A DNA stretch of 64,000 nt from Manihot esculenta (GCF_001659605.2 NC_035166.2:22627457-22691456), one strand, 5' to 3'. Shown: positions 13,160 through 24,233, numbered from the stretch's first letter. The notes: generated from the letters alone by a model not told the origin. Numbers and translations are program-made.

Positions 13160-16100
13160 CTAGGTGGATTTCTTTTGTTTGTGGTCCTTCCATTCCTTGA
13201 TCTCTGCATCTATCTTTGCCTTGACGCTTGCGTGAAACCCCGAATATGGTTCATAGCGAAAGGCTGTCTGAAGAACCTGTAATGATAACACTATAATCAA
13301 TATTGATGTCATTTCTCGAATTTCATTGAGATTTAAAACAGAACCTTGTTCTGGTACAGAATCAAATGGCAAACCTCAAGCAATACAAAGAAAGGAGCCA
13401 TCAGAAAAGCTTGTGCAAGGTTATCAAGGAGAGCAGGAGCTCGTTTCTACAGCAGAATACATCAGTTAGGATTACAAATTTAAAGGTAACTGGAAGTAAC
13501 ATTTATTATTCACTAATCACAATATTATGGAATACAAAGTACGTACCTCAAACACCCCATGGCCTAGAAACTGTCCAGTCCAACAAAACAACTGTGCTGC
13601 CAGCACAACCTAATTTAAATTGATGTTGTAGCGAGTTTAGTGTTTCAAATCAAATCTAAGTACATAGAAATACTATTATCCTTCGATTCAAGAAATCAAT
13701 AGCTGACACTGTCAAGCATGCCAGTTTACTTAGCAAGATAACCAAAGTACAGAAGAGTTTATCAATCCTTTATTATCTGGAAATAGCTCCTAGGAATCTT
13801 CCTAACTGTTGCAGCAAGCAGACTTAAAGGCTTGTCATTTTCTTTTCAATAACACTTATACATATGATGGATAACACGACTCTATATAGTTATGAACAAA
13901 ATAACTTTGTTAAATTTGGGTCAGGCCTAACTCACTCCAAAAGCTAGCTCAAGAGGGAGGAGTGCCTATAGCCCATATAAGGGCACATTACCCCTTTTTA
14001 CAACCGATGTGGGATTCAACACACCCCTCACACCCAAAATTTTTACTGGTGCGTGGCATTTTTATGGGGCGCCCAACATCGGATGGGGAGGCTCTGAAGC
14101 CCATACAAGGGGCACATTACCCCTTTCCACAACCGATGTGGGATTCAACACACCCCTCACGCCCAGAATTTTTACTGGTGCGTGGCATATTTATGGGGCG
14201 CTCAACATCGGATGGGGAGGCTCTGATACCATGTTAAATTTGGGCCAGGCCTAACTCACCCCAAAAGCTGGCTCAAGGGGGAGGAGTGCCTATAGCCCAT
14301 ATAAGGGGCACATTACCCCTTTTCACAACCGATGTGGGATTCAACACACCCCTTTCCAAAAAAGTGCCAAATGTGCCGCCCCAAAGTGGCACCCAATACG
14401 GAGACGTTACCGTGTGCAGGGTTCCTGGGCTATATAGGATTAAAGTAGCGCCTCTACTAACAGTTTAAGTTTTTGGTAGAATGGTATGCGCCCTAATAGT
14501 ATCAGAGCCTCCCCATCCGATGTTGGGCGCCCCATAAATATGCCACGCACTAGTAAAAATTCTGGGCGTGAGGGGGTGTGTTGAATCCCATATCGATTGT
14601 GTAAAGGTAATGTGCCCCTTATATGGGCTATAGGCACTCCTTCCCCTTGAGCTAGCTTTTGGGGTGAGTTAGGCCTTACCCAAATTTAACATGGTATCAG
14701 AGCCTCCCCATCCGATGTTGGGCACCCCATAAACCAGTAAAAGTTTTGAGCGTGAGGGAGTGTGTTGAATCTCACATCGGTTGTGGAAAGGGGTAATGTG
14801 CCCCTTATATGGGCTATAGGCACTCCTCCCCCTTGAGTTAGCTTGTTAGCTTTTGGAGTGAGTTAGACTTGACCCAAATTTAACAAACTCAATTGGCAAA
14901 AAATTCAGATCTATTTCAAACAATTAAAATGACTTCACTGATGTTTTCATTCTACCTTATTTTTCCATGTACCAAGTTACCATGGTGCATATTTAAATCG
15001 CAGTGAAATGATAGACAAATTCACAGAAGTTGAAAATATTTACATGGCATGACAGAGAACAGATGCTGGGAATGATGAAAACTAACATGTAGACAAATTC
15101 ACAAACATGGTTCAAATCTCAGGCAAACTTCAGTACTGAACAATGATAGGCAAATTCACGGAGTTGAAAATATTTATGTGGTTTGACAGAGAACAGATGC
15201 TGGTACAGATGAAAACTAACATATAGACAAAGTCACATATATGATTAAAGCAATTGATTAGCCACTCTCAGCTTGTCCAGAATAATTTTTAATTTAATAA
15301 AGGTACTAGTTTCAAACTTTTCCAATTAACTACAATGGCAAGCCAATTTCGTTTCTTGCGTTCCCAAGTGAACAAGACTAATATGAAATTAGAGCTCTTC
15401 GATCCTATCAAATTTCCCTATTTCCATTGGTTATATATTTTGTGTTTTGTGTTGCGTTGGCTGAGCAGACTGGGGCAGCTCTGCTTCAGCATCTTAATTG
15501 TTGCATAAGGCACCTGGTAAAGTTACAAAACCTTATTTGGTAATCACCGAATGCATTTCCCAACACAGTTAATCTCTTATAGCAATTACCCAGCGATTTG
15601 CTGATGGTCAATCCTACATGATGATGAACACCCAAGTTGGAATAGTCGTCTTCTTCTTCTTCTGTTCTTGCACTCAAGAAAATGAAATGCACAATCTAAT
15701 AAACTCGGCTCAAACTATCACAAAGGTAAATCATGACGCAAAGCTCAGAAATAGGCATTTAAAAACCATTATTGTACACACAGGCATGTGGTCAAAACCA
15801 TTAATGCCTGCAGCAGCCTTAAAACAATATTCATAGAGGCAGAGGGGCCACTTCACCCTTATTCTGGATCTAAAATAACAATAGAGAAATCGATGACAAA
15901 AAACAATCCCTAGATTCCACAGCAGATAAAAATAATTAAAAACCAAAATTTAATTACTTAAAGAATGAAAAAAAAAAAAAAAAAAAGAAGGGAGAAGCAG
16001 GACATAACATATGAGACCATGACAACCAAATCCATATCAATTTGATGCTTGTTTATGGATTAAAAAATCATAAAAACTAAAACAAACCCTAACAATAGCC

Positions 16101-16538
16101 AAATCACAGAAAATTTTTCCATTTTTTTTATATGTGTTCCAACCAATCAAACAGTTTCAATATCTTTTTCTTTAGCCAAACCAAACTTACCTTCCAAGCC
16201 AGAGAATACCCAAGCCTCACAGAAATGAAACTGGCACCAACCCAACAAGCAAAGCAGAGGAGAGCAGCCAGAGTCCCAGCTTTCTTATCCAAGCACACAT
16301 AAAACAAAGCATAGATTAGAGTGAAAAAGAAGCCAAAATTCAGCAATAGCCCATTACCAGCAAACCCAATTTGAGATATATCGTATATCGAAGGTGTAAA
16401 GTGGAAGAGCATAAGAGAAGTGAAGAAGATTGGCCACACAAATAATGTGTGTATGAAAATGTTAACTGGGTTGCTGTGATATGCTCCATAGAAGGCAAAG
16501 TGGGTCTCCAAATCAAATATTCCTGCCTTATTAGCCAT
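13160..16538 (-). CDS. DUF962 / Mpo1-like ER membrane protein
   Basis: Four coding exons at 16538-16191, 13609-13547, 13446-13375 and 13276-13160 join in frame to give 199 residues. The family includes yeast Mpo1, an ER iron-dependent dioxygenase acting in alpha-oxidation of 2-hydroxy fatty acids from phytosphingosine. The protein opens with MANKAGIFDLETHFAFYG and HSNPVNIFIH, has three to four hydrophobic segments (residues ~28-48, 60-80, 88-105), and carries the second conserved His motif WTGQFLGHGVFEKRAPAL across the exon 2/3 join, then a Lys-rich tail. The His pairs fit the metal-binding set of the family. An in-frame Met at 16778 would add 80 Ser-rich residues that look like translated leader, so I chose 16538. 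Intron 1 is ~2.6 kb and holds inverted TRIM copies and a 136-bp tandem duplication. Arabidopsis At1g18720 is, from memory, the counterpart. Confidence 0.9.
13908..14346 (-). mobile_element. TRIM/SMART-type mini LTR retrotransposon, minus orientation
   Basis: Read on the minus strand this is LTR (14346-14232), primer binding site TGGTATCAGAGCC (14231-14219), a short non-coding interior, a truncated LTR piece (about 14151-14099), a second interior and a terminal LTR (14021-13908). LTRs are ~115 bp, begin TGTTGAAT and end TTAACA. The binding site matches the 3' end of initiator-Met tRNA. There is no coding capacity, the definition of a TRIM. The repeated interior shows a tandem arrangement with shared LTRs. 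The element sits in intron 1 of the DUF962 gene. Confidence 0.85.
14497..14885 (+). mobile_element. TRIM/SMART-type mini LTR retrotransposon, plus orientation
   Basis: This is a second tandem TRIM of the same family in opposite orientation. It has a partial interior from 14497 (AGTATCAGAGCC-like binding site), an LTR at 14579-14691, a perfect TGGTATCAGAGCC binding site at 14692-14704, a short interior, and an LTR at 14763-14885. Together with the minus-oriented copy it makes an inverted pair separated by ~150 bp (14347-14496). The bases just outside the pair, aactt before 13908 and aactc after 14885, resemble an imperfect 5-bp target duplication around the whole complex. Confidence 0.85.
15007..15245. 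repeat. 136-bp tandem duplication in DUF962 intron 1
   Basis: The block starting atgatagacaaattcac at 15007 recurs at about 15143 as atgataggcaaattcac. Both copies continue through gttgaaaatattta, gacagagaacagatgctgg and gatgaaaactaacat. The unit is ~136 bp with several substitutions. It is non-coding intron sequence. Confidence 0.75.
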
Positions 16539-17024
16539 TGAGATTTTCTCGGGAAAAAAAATTTGCGAGACTTCCAGCGAAGTTGTCGAGGAAAATAGAA
16601 AATTAGAGGAGTCTGATCGAGTTGTGAGAGGAAATGAAAAGAAAAAGGGAAAAAAAAAAAAGAAAAAAAAAGGAAGAGTCGTTGAAGAACTGATAGAAGT
16701 GCTTAGGCTTAAGAGGATGGAGCCACTTTCGTGAGCTAAGCTTTGCTTTGTTATACGGCTATTGGGTATTTTTGGCACGCTGATCCAACTACTCTTCAGA
16801 AATATATTACTTTAAAATAAATAAAAAATAAAATTATTTTTTTATATTAATTAAAAATATAATTGATATAACTAAAATAATAAGTTTTATATTATATTTC
16901 TTAATATACCTTATATGATATTACCACATTATTAAATTAATTTTCAAACTAATAAATTTTTTATGTATATTAAATAAAAAAATATTAAAGATTTAATAAT
17001 AATATATAAGTTGCACTCCGAAAT

Positions 17025-17095
17025 TTAGTCTGGTGGAAAGTGTATCCTTATAGTCTTAAGAGGTCTAAGATTCGACTCAAATTATTTATATTTTT
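17025..17095 (+). repeat. tRNA-like SINE fragment
   Basis: A possible Pol III box A (tctggtggaaag near 17029) is followed about 42 bp later by a box B-like agattcgactca (near 17070) and then a T-rich stretch. The spacing fits a tRNA-derived SINE head. It does not fold as a functional tRNA by eye and no body or target duplication was identified. Confidence 0.3.
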
Positions 17096-18870
17096 TTTTA
17101 TATATAAAAACTTTTAAACGAGAAAATACACGTTTTAAACCATTAAACATTCAATTATTCAGATTATTTATATTTATATAAGTTAAAAATATAAAATGAA
17201 AAATTGAAGTGTGTGCTAGTCTGGCCATAAAGCTGCTGCTGCTGAAAATTGGTGAAATTGGCTGTATTCAAGATTTGGCATATCGAAGACTCAGAACAAT
17301 AAGAATAAAAATGGGCATCGTTCTAGTTTGTGTGAATCATGATTTGTTTTTAGGTTGGTTGTCTTGATTTTTTATATTTGAGCATCGTTTTTCTTTGGAG
17401 GAGGGTTTATGCTCATTGATAATGATAGCAACTTGGGATTGTCGTTGTTTCGTCCGACAATCTTTTCTCCCATAGGTTTTGTGAAACTGTGTTTTACTGC
17501 ATCACCTACTTTTGTATGAGTTTCAGAGCCTCAAACTTTTATGGTGGTCTCGGGTATGTTTGGTTGTTGATGACTTTTGGCTATGATTTGTTTTGGCAAG
17601 CTGTGGTATTTAGGGATATAACGGTAGGGTATCAGCAAAAGTTAAAATATCTGAATTCAACTTAAATTCACATTAATAATATTCAAATTTATTTTAAATT
17701 TAATTAAAAATTAATATAAACTATTTAAATAGAGAATTCATTTTAAATTCGATTATTAATAAATGGTGAATTCATTTAGTCTCATATATATTAATTATTA
17801 TTTAATTTTTAAAAAAATTTATTGACTGGTTTTTTAATTTTAAAAATTGTATTAAAATATTTCTAATATTTTGAGAAGTCTACTGGTTAGTCTCTCAATT
17901 AGTTTAGCCATTAAATATCGTAAAAAAGTCTAAAATGATTAGAGATTAATTAATAAATTTTTTAAAATTATGGGATCAACTAATAAATTTTTAAAAATTA
18001 TAAAAATTAAATAGTAAAATATTTAATAAAAAAAATTAACGGAGAGATTAATTTATAAATTTTTTAAAACGTTAGCAACATTTTAATGTTTTTTTTTAAA
18101 TCAAAAAACTAATTATTAAATTTTCTTAAATTATAAAAATTAAACAGTAATTTTTGTATTTTAATTAATAATTTATATAAAAAATATTTTTCATTAATAA
18201 TTTTCATTTAAAAAATTTAATATTTCTAAAAAATATTTAAATTTTAATTTTTAAATAAAAATATATATTTTTTTTTCATAAATATTATTATAAAATATAT
18301 ATTTTTATATTAACTTAATTATTTATATAAATGGATTCAAATTATGGATGTTTTATAAATAAAATTTGAATTCAATCCAAACCGGTTATGAATATTATTT
18401 TTTAAATTCGAACTAGTGTCAATTTCTTGTATATAATTATCTAAATCCTTTCTATCATAATTCAATGGGATGGAATACATAAAAATAACTTAACAAAAAT
18501 AACCTATTATCATCTTAATTGATTGATGTGCTCTTCCTTAGATTAGAGTCAATTTTAACCTTATTATCTGAACTTAAATTAACCTCTATCTTGTTATTGT
18601 CTGAGTTTAAATTTGGATATGTCCATGCATTTGACTGTGGATTATTTCTAGATGTGCAATGTTCTCTTCTTCTTCTTCGTTTGTGTTAGTCATGGAAGGG
18701 GTGGAAGAACAACAGAGTAGGTAGGTTGGATTTGTCTATTAAACTTTTAATGCAATAAATTTTGCATAATAAAAAAAAACTCTTTTACACCTCTATTTTT
18801 CAATATTACAAATTTAATATCAAGAAAATTCAATTCATGGTTATCAACGTTCACATTAATAAAAAAATAA

Positions 18871-18872
<2 letters not shown>

Positions 18873-18911
<39 letters not shown>
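18873..18911. repeat. (TA)n microsatellite
   Basis: About 19 uninterrupted TA units lie just left of the rearranged PNSB4 locus. They are read directly from the sequence. Confidence 0.98.
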
Positions 18912-18914
<3 letters not shown>

Positions 18915-19377
18915 AGCAACAGAGTATAATTTCGTTGAAAAATAATTACATATATCTTATCCAGTGGCGGAGCCAGGAGCTTTTCTTTGATAGGGTACCG
19001 GCTGCGCCGCTGCGGCACGGTACGGCACGTGCCCCTTGCCGTACCTTCCTCCGCCCCTGATCTTATCGGCACGCGGATTGTTCGCACTTCTTATTCTGGG
19101 CAGGATGAATCTTGGCACGTTAATAACTTTTGTCCAAAATTCATAGGTTTTTTCCGTTCCTCTAAAGTTTAACCTTTGATGGATTTGGATTCGTATCAAC
19201 TCAAAGGATACAATGGTTTTCTCCCTAGAGATCAAATCATCTGTATCCAAACAAGTTAGGATACGCGCATGCAATGCAAGGGTGAAGCTATCATCCGTAA
19301 ATGCTTTGCTTATCCATCCCTCCCTGAAATAAAATTACAATTATGAAGCTGGTACCCAATTCTTCCCCTTCAAAACA

Positions 19378-20170
19378 ATGGTTGAAGCTATCATGGGATT
19401 TACCATAGCTAAACCACACATCTGCAACTCCTTCCAATCAACAAAATTGGACTTCAATCCATCTTCAAGATCGGTAAGATCTTACTGTTCATGTGCCTAT
19501 TCATCATTTTAGTCATTGATTCTCTTCAAGTTTCAGATGCTGAAAATTGAGTGCATGTTCTTGCTTTTGTAGCTTAGACAATGTTCAAGCTCCAAAGTTT
19601 TCACTGGGTGGCAGCAGGTAAGCCCCAAAAGTTTAACTAAAGTCTCTTGGTTATATATAGAAGCAGAAACTAGCATCAAATATTGAATTAAATTTGTTAT
19701 GCCGTAGCCTGAATCTAGCAGCAAGAGCAAAAGAGGGTCCTCAAGTAAAGTGAATGCTTTCCCAGATTGGCATCTAATGGCAGTGGTAGATCATATGGAT
19801 GGCCAAAGAGACCTTGTTACTTACAAATCCATGTGGCATCTCAGTGATCAAGTTTGTGAGTTTACTCATCTATTTCTCATGGATGAATGTTACTTTCACT
19901 AATCCTTTGTTTCTTTCCTCCCCTTCAGGTGTATTTTACATTATGTTCCCTTGTTGGGATGTCTATTCTTTGGTTCAATGAAAGTAAGCTCCTGTCATTC
20001 AAATTTACTGTTCGAACTTCTAAAACCATATCAAAACTCATTATTGCAGTTTTTAAAATTATAATGTAATGTTTCAGGATCCCTATTACCATTCGGACGC
20101 ATATAGAAAAGATGGAGGAGATGGTAGTGGACATTGGGTGTACGAGAAGATAACATATAAGGCCTACTAA
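19378..20170 (+). pseudogene. Truncated duplicate of PNSB4 (exons 1-5 only)
   Basis: This matches the intact PNSB4 at 22517-23505 exon for exon. Exons lie at 19378-19473, 19573-19617, 19708-19855, about 19930-19984 and 20078-20149. Lesions relative to the intact copy are an in-frame loss of one codon and of four codons in exon 3, and a one-base deletion in the ttggggatg run of exon 4. That deletion shifts the frame to a TGA at the exon end. The exon 5 donor has changed from GT to AT, with a stop at 20168-20170 if read through. Exon 6 is absent: homology ends near 20176. A ~75-bp filler and then expansin sequence follow. The copy keeps upstream DNA that the intact gene lacks, so it probably occupies the original promoter position. 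Confidence 0.88.
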
Positions 20171-20321
20171 CAGACATTGACCTGACTCATGGAACCTTTC
20201 CGTATCTCCTGTACATATGTCACAAGGGACGCTATTTTTTATTTGTTATCAAGCCCATCCATTAATATATAGTTGTGCACCTTTCTTTATACACGAGTTG
20301 TTGACCTTTTCTCTTATGCAG

Positions 20322-21024
20322 GTGCGGCCTGTGGGTATGGAAACCTATACAGCCAAGGTTACGGGAAAGACAATGCAGCTTTGAGCACAGCATTGTTCAA
20401 CAATGGCTTGAGCTGTGGAGCCTGTTTTGAAATAAAATGGAGGGACCCGCAGTGGTGCCTACCAGGCTCAGTTGTGGTTACAGCTACCAATTTCTGCCCA
20501 CAGACCTCACTAACCATGCTGGAGGCTGGTGCAATCCTCCTCTGCATCATTTTGATCTCGCTCAGCCTGTCTTCTAGCGAATTGCTAAGTTTAGAGCAGG
20601 GATTGTGCCCGGTGTCTTATAGAAGGTATATCATACATGCACTTGCATGTCTCTCAATATAGATTCAGCGCTGTTTATCAAAAAATTGGGATTTATATAT
20701 GAAATTTATTATAGGGTACCATGCGAGAAGAAAGGAGGAATAAGATTCTCAATCAATGGGCACTCATACTTCAACTTAATACTGATAACCAACGTTGGAG
20801 GTGCTGGCGATATTCATGCAGTTTCAGTAAAAGGGTCAAAAACTGGATGGCAACCCATGTCAAGAAACTGGGGTCAAAACTGGCAAAGCAACACATACCT
20901 CAACGGACAAAGCCTCTCGTTTATGGTGACAATTAGTGATGGACGCACTGTGATCTGTAATGATATAGTACCTGCTGGGTGGTCCTTCGGCCAGACCTTC
21001 ATTACCGACCAACAGTTTGATTAA
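20322..21024 (+). pseudogene. Partial alpha-expansin copy lacking exon 1
   Basis: Exon 2 (20322-20625) and exon 3 (20715-21024) match the intact expansin at 55065-55755, but exon 1 with signal peptide and start codon is missing. In exon 2 a conserved Cys has become Trp (KWRDP for KCRDDP), and one codon is lost. A net 7-base loss near 20505 shifts the frame, and a one-base insertion near 20611 restores it. About 40 residues are therefore scrambled, including the catalytic-region HFD motif. Exon 3 is open and well conserved, with NWGQNWQSN and a normal stop. Without exon 1 it cannot make a secreted expansin. Confidence 0.88.
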
Positions 21025-22066
21025 ATCTAAAGACCAGACCAACCAATTGCTGTACAAGTCAATAAATGAATACATAGGGAGGGGTGTTAGTTTTGAGCTC
21101 AGAAAATTTGAGAGGGCTTAATTTAAAATGTGGTTCTTATCAATTGTCGTTTCCAGATTTCATTATGATGTAGGTTTGATTCTGCTTTGCTATATATGAA
21201 AAGACAGGTGGCCTGAAAATTTAGCTGCGCTGGACATTCACCACCCGCAAATTATTTTGTTTCATTTTTGGTTTCCTTGTTGATTTATATAAAGCAAATT
21301 TGGTTGGCCATGCAGCTGCTATAACCAGCCTTTTGCTGGTTGCTGGCGAAGCAACTTGTGACATCCTCAACTGTTACAATTACTGTTTAATAAAAAGTGT
21401 GCCAATTTTGTTTTAATTTGGAAGTATTACTCATTATTTTAAGTCCTACTCTAATTAATTTCCCCTAATTTCATATGATTTATAAAAACAAAAATAGTTC
21501 ACTTTACTCCATCTGAAAAGGTGGGAATCTCAATAGGGGAAGGTAAATGGATAGGGCATTTGTGAAATTAAACTATTTAAATTTAAATTTTATTTATATT
21601 AATAATATTTGAATTTATTTCGAATTCAATTATTATTAATCTAAACTATTTAAATTTATTCTATTATTATTATTAAAATAAAATTTGAATTCATTCAGTT
21701 TTATATATTTTAATTAATAATTTATATAAAAAAATTTTTATTAATAATTTTATTTAAAAAATTTAATATTTCTAAAAATATTTAATTTTTAAATGAAAAT
21801 ACATATAAAAAATTTATAAATATTATTATAGAATATATTTTTTATATTAAATTAATTTTTTACATAAATGAATTCGAATATGATTTAAAATCTACATTCC
21901 ATTCAAACATGTAATAAATATTATTTTTTTAAATTTAAATTTATTTCAAACTCGATTATAACTATTTAAATTTATTCCACTGCATCCAATCGGGTAAAAT
22001 ACGAAGAGATTACCTTGTTGACCTAGCAAGCAATTTTCTGAATATCTTTGGCAAACATGCCACTTT

Positions 22067-22325
22067 TCAATCAGCTATTGGCCGAAGTAATCCAACGTCA
22101 TAGTTTAAAATCTTCCTGCGTGGATAAACAACGGATCCCCGTGGATACCTGCCAATAGAAACAATGAAATAGACACGTGGATACGGAACCAAGATAAGGG
22201 GATAAGCCTCAAGTATTCGCCAATCCAAAACCCGAATACACATCTCAACCGTTGGCTCCATAAAATCAACTAAATCAACCGTCAAATTTTAAGGAAGAAC
22301 AACCACCACAAGCCCTTAGAATGAA
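22067..22325 (+). promoter_or_regulatory. Copied Lhca4 proximal promoter upstream of PNSB4
   Basis: The sequence aligns with the DNA upstream of Lhca4 (about 56393-56668) over its length with moderate divergence. It carries a perfect CACGTG G-box (22174-22179), which is cATGg-degenerate in the Lhca4 parent. It also has two GATAAG I-box motifs (22193-22198, 22201-22206), an ACGTGG near 22113, and inverted CCAAT-type attgg. These are light-response motifs of photosynthesis genes. It lies 190-450 bp before the PNSB4 start codon. Confidence 0.75.
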
Positions 22326-22516
22326 GAGCCATCACAACCTTGTATCAACTCGAGGATATGATGGTTTTCTCCCTGGAAATCAAATCATCTGTATCCAAAC
22401 AGGTTAGGATGCGCGCATGCAATGCAAGGGTGGATGCAAATGGTTTGCTTATCCATTCCCTCTTGAAATAAAATGACAATTCTGAAGCTGGTACCCAATT
22501 CTTCCCCTTCAAAACA

Positions 22517-23505
22517 ATGGCTGAAGCTATCATGAGCTTTACCATAGCTAATCCACACATCTATAACTCCTTCCGATCAACAAAATTGGACTTCAACCCA
22601 TCTTCAAGATCGGTAAGATCTTACTATTCATGTGCCTATTCAACATTTTAGTTATTGATTCTCTTCAAGTTTCAGATGCTGAAAATTGAGTGCATGTTCT
22701 TGCTTTTGCAGCTTAGACAATGTTCAAGCTCCAGATTTTTTACTGGGTGGCAGCAGGTAAGCTCTGAAAGTTTAGCTAAATTCTCTTGGTTATGCATAGA
22801 CGCAGAAACTAGCATAAAAAATTGAATTAAACTTGTTATGCGTAGCCTGAATCTAGCAGCAAGAGCAAAAGAGGATCCTTAAGTAAAGTGAATGCTTTCC
22901 CAGATTGGCATCTAATGGCAGTGTTAGTAGATCACATGGATGGCCAAAGAGACCTTGTTACTTACAAATCCATATGGCATCTCAGTGATCAAGCCATAAA
23001 GAACGTTTGTGAGTTTACTCATCTATTTCTCATGGATGAATGTTACTTTCACTAATCCTTTGTTTCTTTTCTCCCCCTTCAGATGTATTTTACATTATGT
23101 TCACTTGTTGGGGATGTCTATTCTTTGGTTCAATGAAAGTAAGCTCCTGTCATTCAAATTCACAGTTGGAACTTCTAAAACCATATCAAAACTCATTATT
23201 GCAGTTTTTAAAATTATACTGTCATGTTTCAGGATCCCTACTACGATTCAGACGCGTATAGAAAAGATGGAGGAGATGGTAGTGGACATTGGGTGTACGA
23301 GAAGGTAACGTATAAGGCCTACTAATAGACAGAATTAATGACTGTTATGTATGAGATAAATTTGAGGCGAGTGTTCTGTGTGGTGATGCAGCAAGAGGAC
23401 ATAGAAGAATCTGCAAGAGCAGAGCTGTGGAGGGAGGAGTTGATTGAGGAAATTGAGCAAAAGGTTGGAGGATTGCGCGAATTGGAAGAAGCTGGCCGAA
23501 AATAG
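22517..23505 (+). CDS. PNSB4: Photosynthetic NDH subunit of subcomplex B 4 (NDF6)
   Basis: This nuclear gene encodes a chloroplast NADH dehydrogenase-like complex subunit (subcomplex B), needed for NDH assembly and cyclic electron flow around photosystem I. Six exons (22517-22612, 22712-22756, 22846-23008, 23083-23138, 23233-23304, 23392-23505) join in frame to 181 residues, against ~174 in Arabidopsis. The first ~50 residues are a Ser-rich transit peptide. Then come DWHLMAVLVDHMDGQRD and WHLSDQAIKNVYVFYIMF, the latter leading into a single membrane segment. KDPYYDSDAYRKDGGDG and an acidic helical tail (RAELWREELIEEIEQKVG) follow; the family is recognised from these motifs. It is the only complete copy here. 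About 175 bp of native upstream DNA separates it from the copied Lhca4 promoter. Confidence 0.93.
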
Positions 23506-24233
23506 TTTGCTTAATTACGTTTCTGAATTAAAAACATGGCTCTATGACCTTGTATATTGCTGAAGCAAAATCTTCTATATGCCTATTGCCCCATTTCTGA
23601 AAATATTCGCTCTCTTCTAGGCTTTGCGACATCATAGCAGAATGGGCTTTGGATAGAGCAGGCTGCTATTTACTTGTTGGGACGATCTTTCGAACTTATT
23701 ACTTCTAATGTAATGGATTGGACTCCTTACTCCTTATGAATTAAATCTTATCTTTAAAATTTTAATGAATCTCTATTTTATGGCTTTAAAATAAGTATAA
23801 TGAAATAGTATTTTATAATTTAATTATCATTAAAATTATTTTAAATAAAATTTATATCTAATATAGGACCGTTTAAATTTTGTTAGGAGTTTTAATAATA
23901 TGGTTTGATTAAATTGAAATTCAGAAAATAAAATATTAAAAACTGAAATTCAGAAAATAAAATGTTAGAAGCCAAAATTTCTTAAATAAAATATTAGAAA
24001 TCGAAATTTTTTATTAAATTTTTAAAAATTAAAAAGTATTTCAAACGGTTAAGAAAATGACTATTTATAATAATAAAAATTCTAATGTGAAAATTTATGA
24101 AAAAATTCAAGAAAATAATTATAATGCAAAATTGATCTCCAAACATCGGTAGCAGAAATTAAGCCTAGTTCAAGACTTTCATAAAATTCAAGACTAATTG
24201 CATTGTATAATTCCCTTCTACTTGTAATAAACT

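Larger units (their letters stand above)
16539..18959. other. Intergenic region, AT-rich
   Basis: 16539-16790 is the leader and promoter side of the DUF962 gene; it contains a poly-purine tract at about 16634-16675. 16800-18430 is very AT-rich. 17610-18430 resembles 21530-22010 in its repeated (a)ttcaaatttattt-like units and is probably an old MITE. 18430-18850 shows nothing I recognise. 18960-18975 reads cagtggcggagccagg, a sequence often seen at plant transposon ends, but I find no partner end. Confidence 0.5.
20252..22325 (+). repeat. Segmental copy of expansin-Lhca4 intergenic block
   Basis: This block is a diverged copy of about 54997-56668. It runs from inside expansin intron 1 (the cccatccattaatatatag block), through exons 2-3 and the 3' flank, to about 90 bp before the Lhca4 start codon. 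A ~600-bp AT-rich insertion-like stretch (about 21420-22010) is not matched in the parent. The block is sandwiched between the truncated and intact PNSB4 copies. Confidence 0.85.

Noticed and set aside
13962..14637. Open frames containing a repeated ..HPSHPKFLLVRGIFMGRPTSDG-like peptide.
   Set aside because: They are translations of the repeated TRIM interior, present on both strands; not genes.
16539..16778. N-terminal extension of the DUF962 protein from an upstream Met.
   Set aside because: The extra 80 residues are Ser/Phe-rich translation of a purine/pyrimidine leader tract, whereas the family starts at MANKAG.
17025..17095. A real tRNA gene.
   Set aside because: Box A/B-like motifs are present, but no acceptor stem pairing or anticodon arm can be drawn, so it is kept only as a possible SINE fragment.
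18957..19274. Open frames on both strands over a GC-rich patch near 19000.
   Set aside because: The patch begins with a transposon-like cagtggcggagcc end, and the translations match nothing; more likely a transposon fragment plus the old PNSB4 promoter.
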